A DNA stretch of 64,000 nucleotides from Caldicellulosiruptor obsidiansis OB47 (GTDB taxonomy: Bacteria > Bacillota > Thermoanaerobacteria > Caldicellulosiruptorales > Caldicellulosiruptoraceae): the NCBI RefSeq assembly GCF_000145215.1, contig NC_014392.1:613501-677500 (forward strand), read 5' to 3'. The translations under genes and the position numbers were made by a program. Position 1 is the stretch's first letter, and each line of letters begins with the position of its first letter. The notes beneath the pieces were generated by a model, which saw only the letters and a list, made by a program, of their open reading frames with translations, had not been told where the DNA came from and did no database searches. Of this stretch, positions 61,954 through 64,000 are shown one piece after another.

Positions 61954-62844
61954 TTGCAGAGAGATAGAACCTCTAAATTAGCTCAAAACATAGGAATTTT
62001 CCTTTTCTTAGCTCCTGCTTTAATTTTAATTGGTATATATATAATTTGGCCAATAATTATGTCATTTAATCTTAGTATGTTTGAGTGGGATGGTGTTTCA
62101 CCACAAAAGATATATATTGGGTTAAAAAATTGGAAAGATTTGTTACATGATTCTATATTTTGGCATGCATTGGGAAATAATATAAAGTTTATATTTTTAT
62201 CAATAATTATTGAAATGCCGATTGCGATTTTAATTGCTGTTTTACTTGACAGAGGTGGTAAAAAGTTTGACCTCTTCAAGTCACTATTCTATCTTCCGAT
62301 GCTTATGTCATCTGTTGCTATAGGTGTATTGTTCAAATATATATACGACCCATCGTTTGGACTTTTAAGTGGGATATTGAGTTTTCTGCATCTTGATTTT
62401 TTGAATCAGGATTGGTTAGGTGACCCTAATGTAGCTTTTTACTCTGTTGTAGCTGTTATATGTTGGCAATATATACCATTTTATATGATATTCTTTATAG
62501 CAGCTCTTTCAAATATTCCTCATGAATTATATGAGGCTGCAAAGATAGATGGAGCAACGCAAGGTCAGTATTTCTGGAAGATAGAGCTTCCTCTTTTGTC
62601 ACCATCAATAAAAACAGCTTGTATCCTGTCTTTGATAGGTTCTCTTAAATATTTTGATTTAATTTACGTCATGACAGAAGGTGGACCGTCTAATGCGACT
62701 GAACTTATGGCAACTTATATGTATAAAAATGCTTTTGCCTCATTTAAAATGGGATACGGAAGTACAATTGCTTCAGCTATGTTTATAATAATAACAACAG
62801 CAGGCGTTTTGGCATATTTTGCAACCAAAAAAAATGAAGGTTAA
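61954..62844 (+). CDS. Sugar ABC transporter permease, MalF/UgpA-like
   Basis: A 296-aa CUT1 permease. Six helices. The EAA loop is HELYEAAKIDGATQGQYFWKIELPLLSP. The N-terminus (NIGIFLFLAPALILIGIYIIWPIIMSFNLSMFEWDG) is the UgpA/MalF type, different from the LplB permeases of the other clusters. TTG 61954 is the start, with GGGAGG upstream. It lies in one operon with the binding protein and the MalG-like permease. Confidence 0.92.
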   Translation: MQRDRTSKLAQNIGIFLFLAPALILIGIYIIWPIIMSFNLSMFEWDGVSPQKIYIGLKNWKDLLHDSIFWHALGNNIKFIFLSIIIEMPIAILIAVLLDRGGKKFDLFKSLFYLPMLMSSVAIGVLFKYIYDPSFGLLSGILSFLHLDFLNQDWLGDPNVAFYSVVAVICWQYIPFYMIFFIAALSNIPHELYEAAKIDGATQGQYFWKIELPLLSPSIKTACILSLIGSLKYFDLIYVMTEGGPSNATELMATYMYKNAFASFKMGYGSTIASAMFIIITTAGVLAYFATKKNEG

Positions 62845-62883
62845 TTTAGTGATTTGACTTTATTGAGGAGGGAAGAAAGAACA

Positions 62884-63711
62884 ATGGGTTCAATAAAAGA
62901 AACAAAAAAATGGTATTTTATATTTTTAGCTATATGGACTTTAATTGCTGATATTCCTTTTTTATTTATGTTTTTTACATCTATTAAAACACAAACAGAA
63001 CTTTTGATGGGTAATACATGGCAGGTACCAAAACAGCCTACAATAGGAAACTATTCGACAGTAATTCAAGGTAGTTTTTTTACTTACCTTAAAAACAGTG
63101 TTATTGCTGTTTCGATATCTGTTATCTTAATTTTAATTGTATCTTCAATGGCAGCATATGTATTTGCCAGAATGAAATTTGCTTTAAATAATTTATTGTA
63201 TTCGATTATAATAGCCGGAATGGCAATACCTATTCATGTTACTCTAATACCTATATATGTACTTACAAACAAGATAAAGTTATATGATACAATATTTGCT
63301 TTGATTGGACCATATGTTGCCCTAAGTTTGCCAATGTCAATATTTATTCTTACGGAATTTATGCGAGAAATACCTATTGAGCTTGAAGAAGCAGCCAAAA
63401 TAGATGGTTGTTCCATGTTTAGACTGTATTCTGACATTCTTCTTCCACTTTCAAGACCTGCTTTAATTACAGTTGGGATATACAATGGGACATATCTTTG
63501 GAACGAGTTTGTTTTTGCTTTGGTATTAACAAGTTCACCACAAAAGAGAACTCTTCCACTTGGTATTTGGGATTTTCAAGCAAGATATGGTTCGGATATT
63601 CCAGCAATTATGGCATTCTTGACATTATCTCTTTTGCCAATGCTGATTGCATATATTTTGGGACAGGATAAAATCATAAAAGGTATGATGGCAGGTGCTG
63701 TAAAAGGATAA
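62884..63711 (+). CDS. Sugar ABC transporter permease, MalG/UgpE-like
   Basis: A 275-aa CUT1 permease of six helices; EAA loop IELEEAAKIDGCSMFRLYSDILLPLSRP and the typical C-terminus LAYILGQDKIIKGMMAGAVKG. The start is ATG 62884 because GAGGAGGGA fits it; an upstream start at 62854 is in frame but less likely. It ends the XylR-controlled operon. No ATPase gene is present, so the importer must share one. Confidence 0.92.
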   Translation: MGSIKETKKWYFIFLAIWTLIADIPFLFMFFTSIKTQTELLMGNTWQVPKQPTIGNYSTVIQGSFFTYLKNSVIAVSISVILILIVSSMAAYVFARMKFALNNLLYSIIIAGMAIPIHVTLIPIYVLTNKIKLYDTIFALIGPYVALSLPMSIFILTEFMREIPIELEEAAKIDGCSMFRLYSDILLPLSRPALITVGIYNGTYLWNEFVFALVLTSSPQKRTLPLGIWDFQARYGSDIPAIMAFLTLSLLPMLIAYILGQDKIIKGMMAGAVKG

Positions 63712-63761
63712 AATGATGTTTTTTGCTCCTTAAAAACATTTTCCCACAGCTTTTTTTGTTG

Positions 63762-63767
63762 TATAAT
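63762..63767 (+). promoter_or_regulatory. Possible -10 box of the ROK-family repressor gene
   Basis: TATAAT at 63762-63767 lies 38 bases before the gene start. The -35 box is poor (TTTTCC-like at 63739), so the promoter is weak or needs help. Confidence 0.4.
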
Positions 63768-63805
63768 AATTTGCAAAGTCTAAATAAGCAGAGGAAAATG
63801 ACAGG

Positions 63806-64000
63806 ATGGGAAATCATGCGTTATTAAAACAAATAAATAAGCTTTTAATTTTGAAAACAATTTTAGATAATAAGATGATATCGCGCGCAAAAATTTCAAG
63901 GCTTGTAGATTTAAATAAAGCAACAGTGTCAAACCTAACCGATGAGCTTATAAAAGAAGGATATATAGTTGAAAAGGGATATGGCAAGTCAAAAGGTGGA
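63806..64000 (+). CDS. xylR: ROK-family transcriptional repressor, probably XylR (3' end outside window)
   Basis: The first 65 residues are a winged-helix HTH typical of ROK repressors: NHALLKQINKLLILKTILDNKMISRAKISRLVDLNKATVSNLTDELIKEGYIVEKGYGKSKGG. This is the N-terminal form of XylR/NagC-like proteins, whose C-terminal sugar-binding ROK domain lies outside the window. XylR identity is supported by the XylR-type operators before xylA and the transporter operon immediately upstream. The start is ATG 63806, preceded by GAGGAAAATGACAGG. Confidence 0.85.
   Translation, partial: MGNHALLKQINKLLILKTILDNKMISRAKISRLVDLNKATVSNLTDELIKEGYIVEKGYGKSKGG

Overview
The window looks like the chromosome of a low-G+C, Gram-positive thermophilic plant-biomass degrader, most likely Caldicellulosiruptor or a close relative. 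The signs are AT-rich DNA, Clostridia-type riboswitches, S-layer (SLH) anchored glycosidases, LplABC-type sugar ABC transporters paired with YesM/YesN two-component systems, a xylose isomerase with a XylR-type operator, and many TTG/GTG starts. This is judged by reading alone; no database search was possible.

Layout. 1-4468: housekeeping genes (peptidase C26 family, MscS channel, prolyl-tRNA synthetase, cyclase family, XRE regulator). 4469-12151: a chemosensory/c-di-GMP locus. It starts after a 55-base poly-A run and holds a truncated soluble chemoreceptor, an IS110/IS1111-type insertion sequence lying in a receiver-gene remnant, an HPt-CheW fusion, a degenerate membrane receptor, a CheY-like receiver and a PAS-GGDEF(degenerate)-EAL protein. 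12202-15272: a phosphoribosyltransferase and three poorly characterised genes. 15299-18580: metal and fluoride resistance, with a riboswitch-attenuator (probably NiCo) before a CDF efflux gene, a DDE insertion sequence, and a fluoride riboswitch before two crcB genes. 18701-21798: hisS and aspS. 22034-23740: a GH5 endoglucanase with SLH repeats.

23987-32489 is an LplB/LplC/LplA-type transporter, an extra binding protein and a YesM/YesN pair. xylA (32925-34241) carries a XylR-like operator and converges on an arginase-fold gene. 35494-42537 is a second YesN/YesM plus transporter cluster, followed by a GH53 galactanase, which suggests galacto-oligosaccharides as substrate. 46095-54793 is a surface and alpha-glucan block: an SLH protein, a type I pullulanase and a large SLH protein with starch-binding-like modules and no recognised catalytic domain. 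Two tandem receptor-like coiled-coil membrane proteins follow. An endonuclease III-like gene and a membrane-anchored protein of unknown function are on the minus strand. The window ends in a second XylR-operator transporter operon and the start of a ROK/XylR repressor gene.

The strongest unexpected signal is in the IS110/IS1111 element. Downstream of its transposase lies a roughly 165-nt region that folds by eye into two internal loops, like a bridge/seekRNA. The first loop carries a 10-nt exact match to the DNA on the left of the insertion site; the second carries a weaker 7-nt match to the element's own right end. Other points of note are the HPt-CheW fusion with three degenerate chemoreceptors, two XylR operators sharing an upstream 14-nt element, hairpins beside every main solute-binding-protein gene, and four binding proteins without a visible lipobox.
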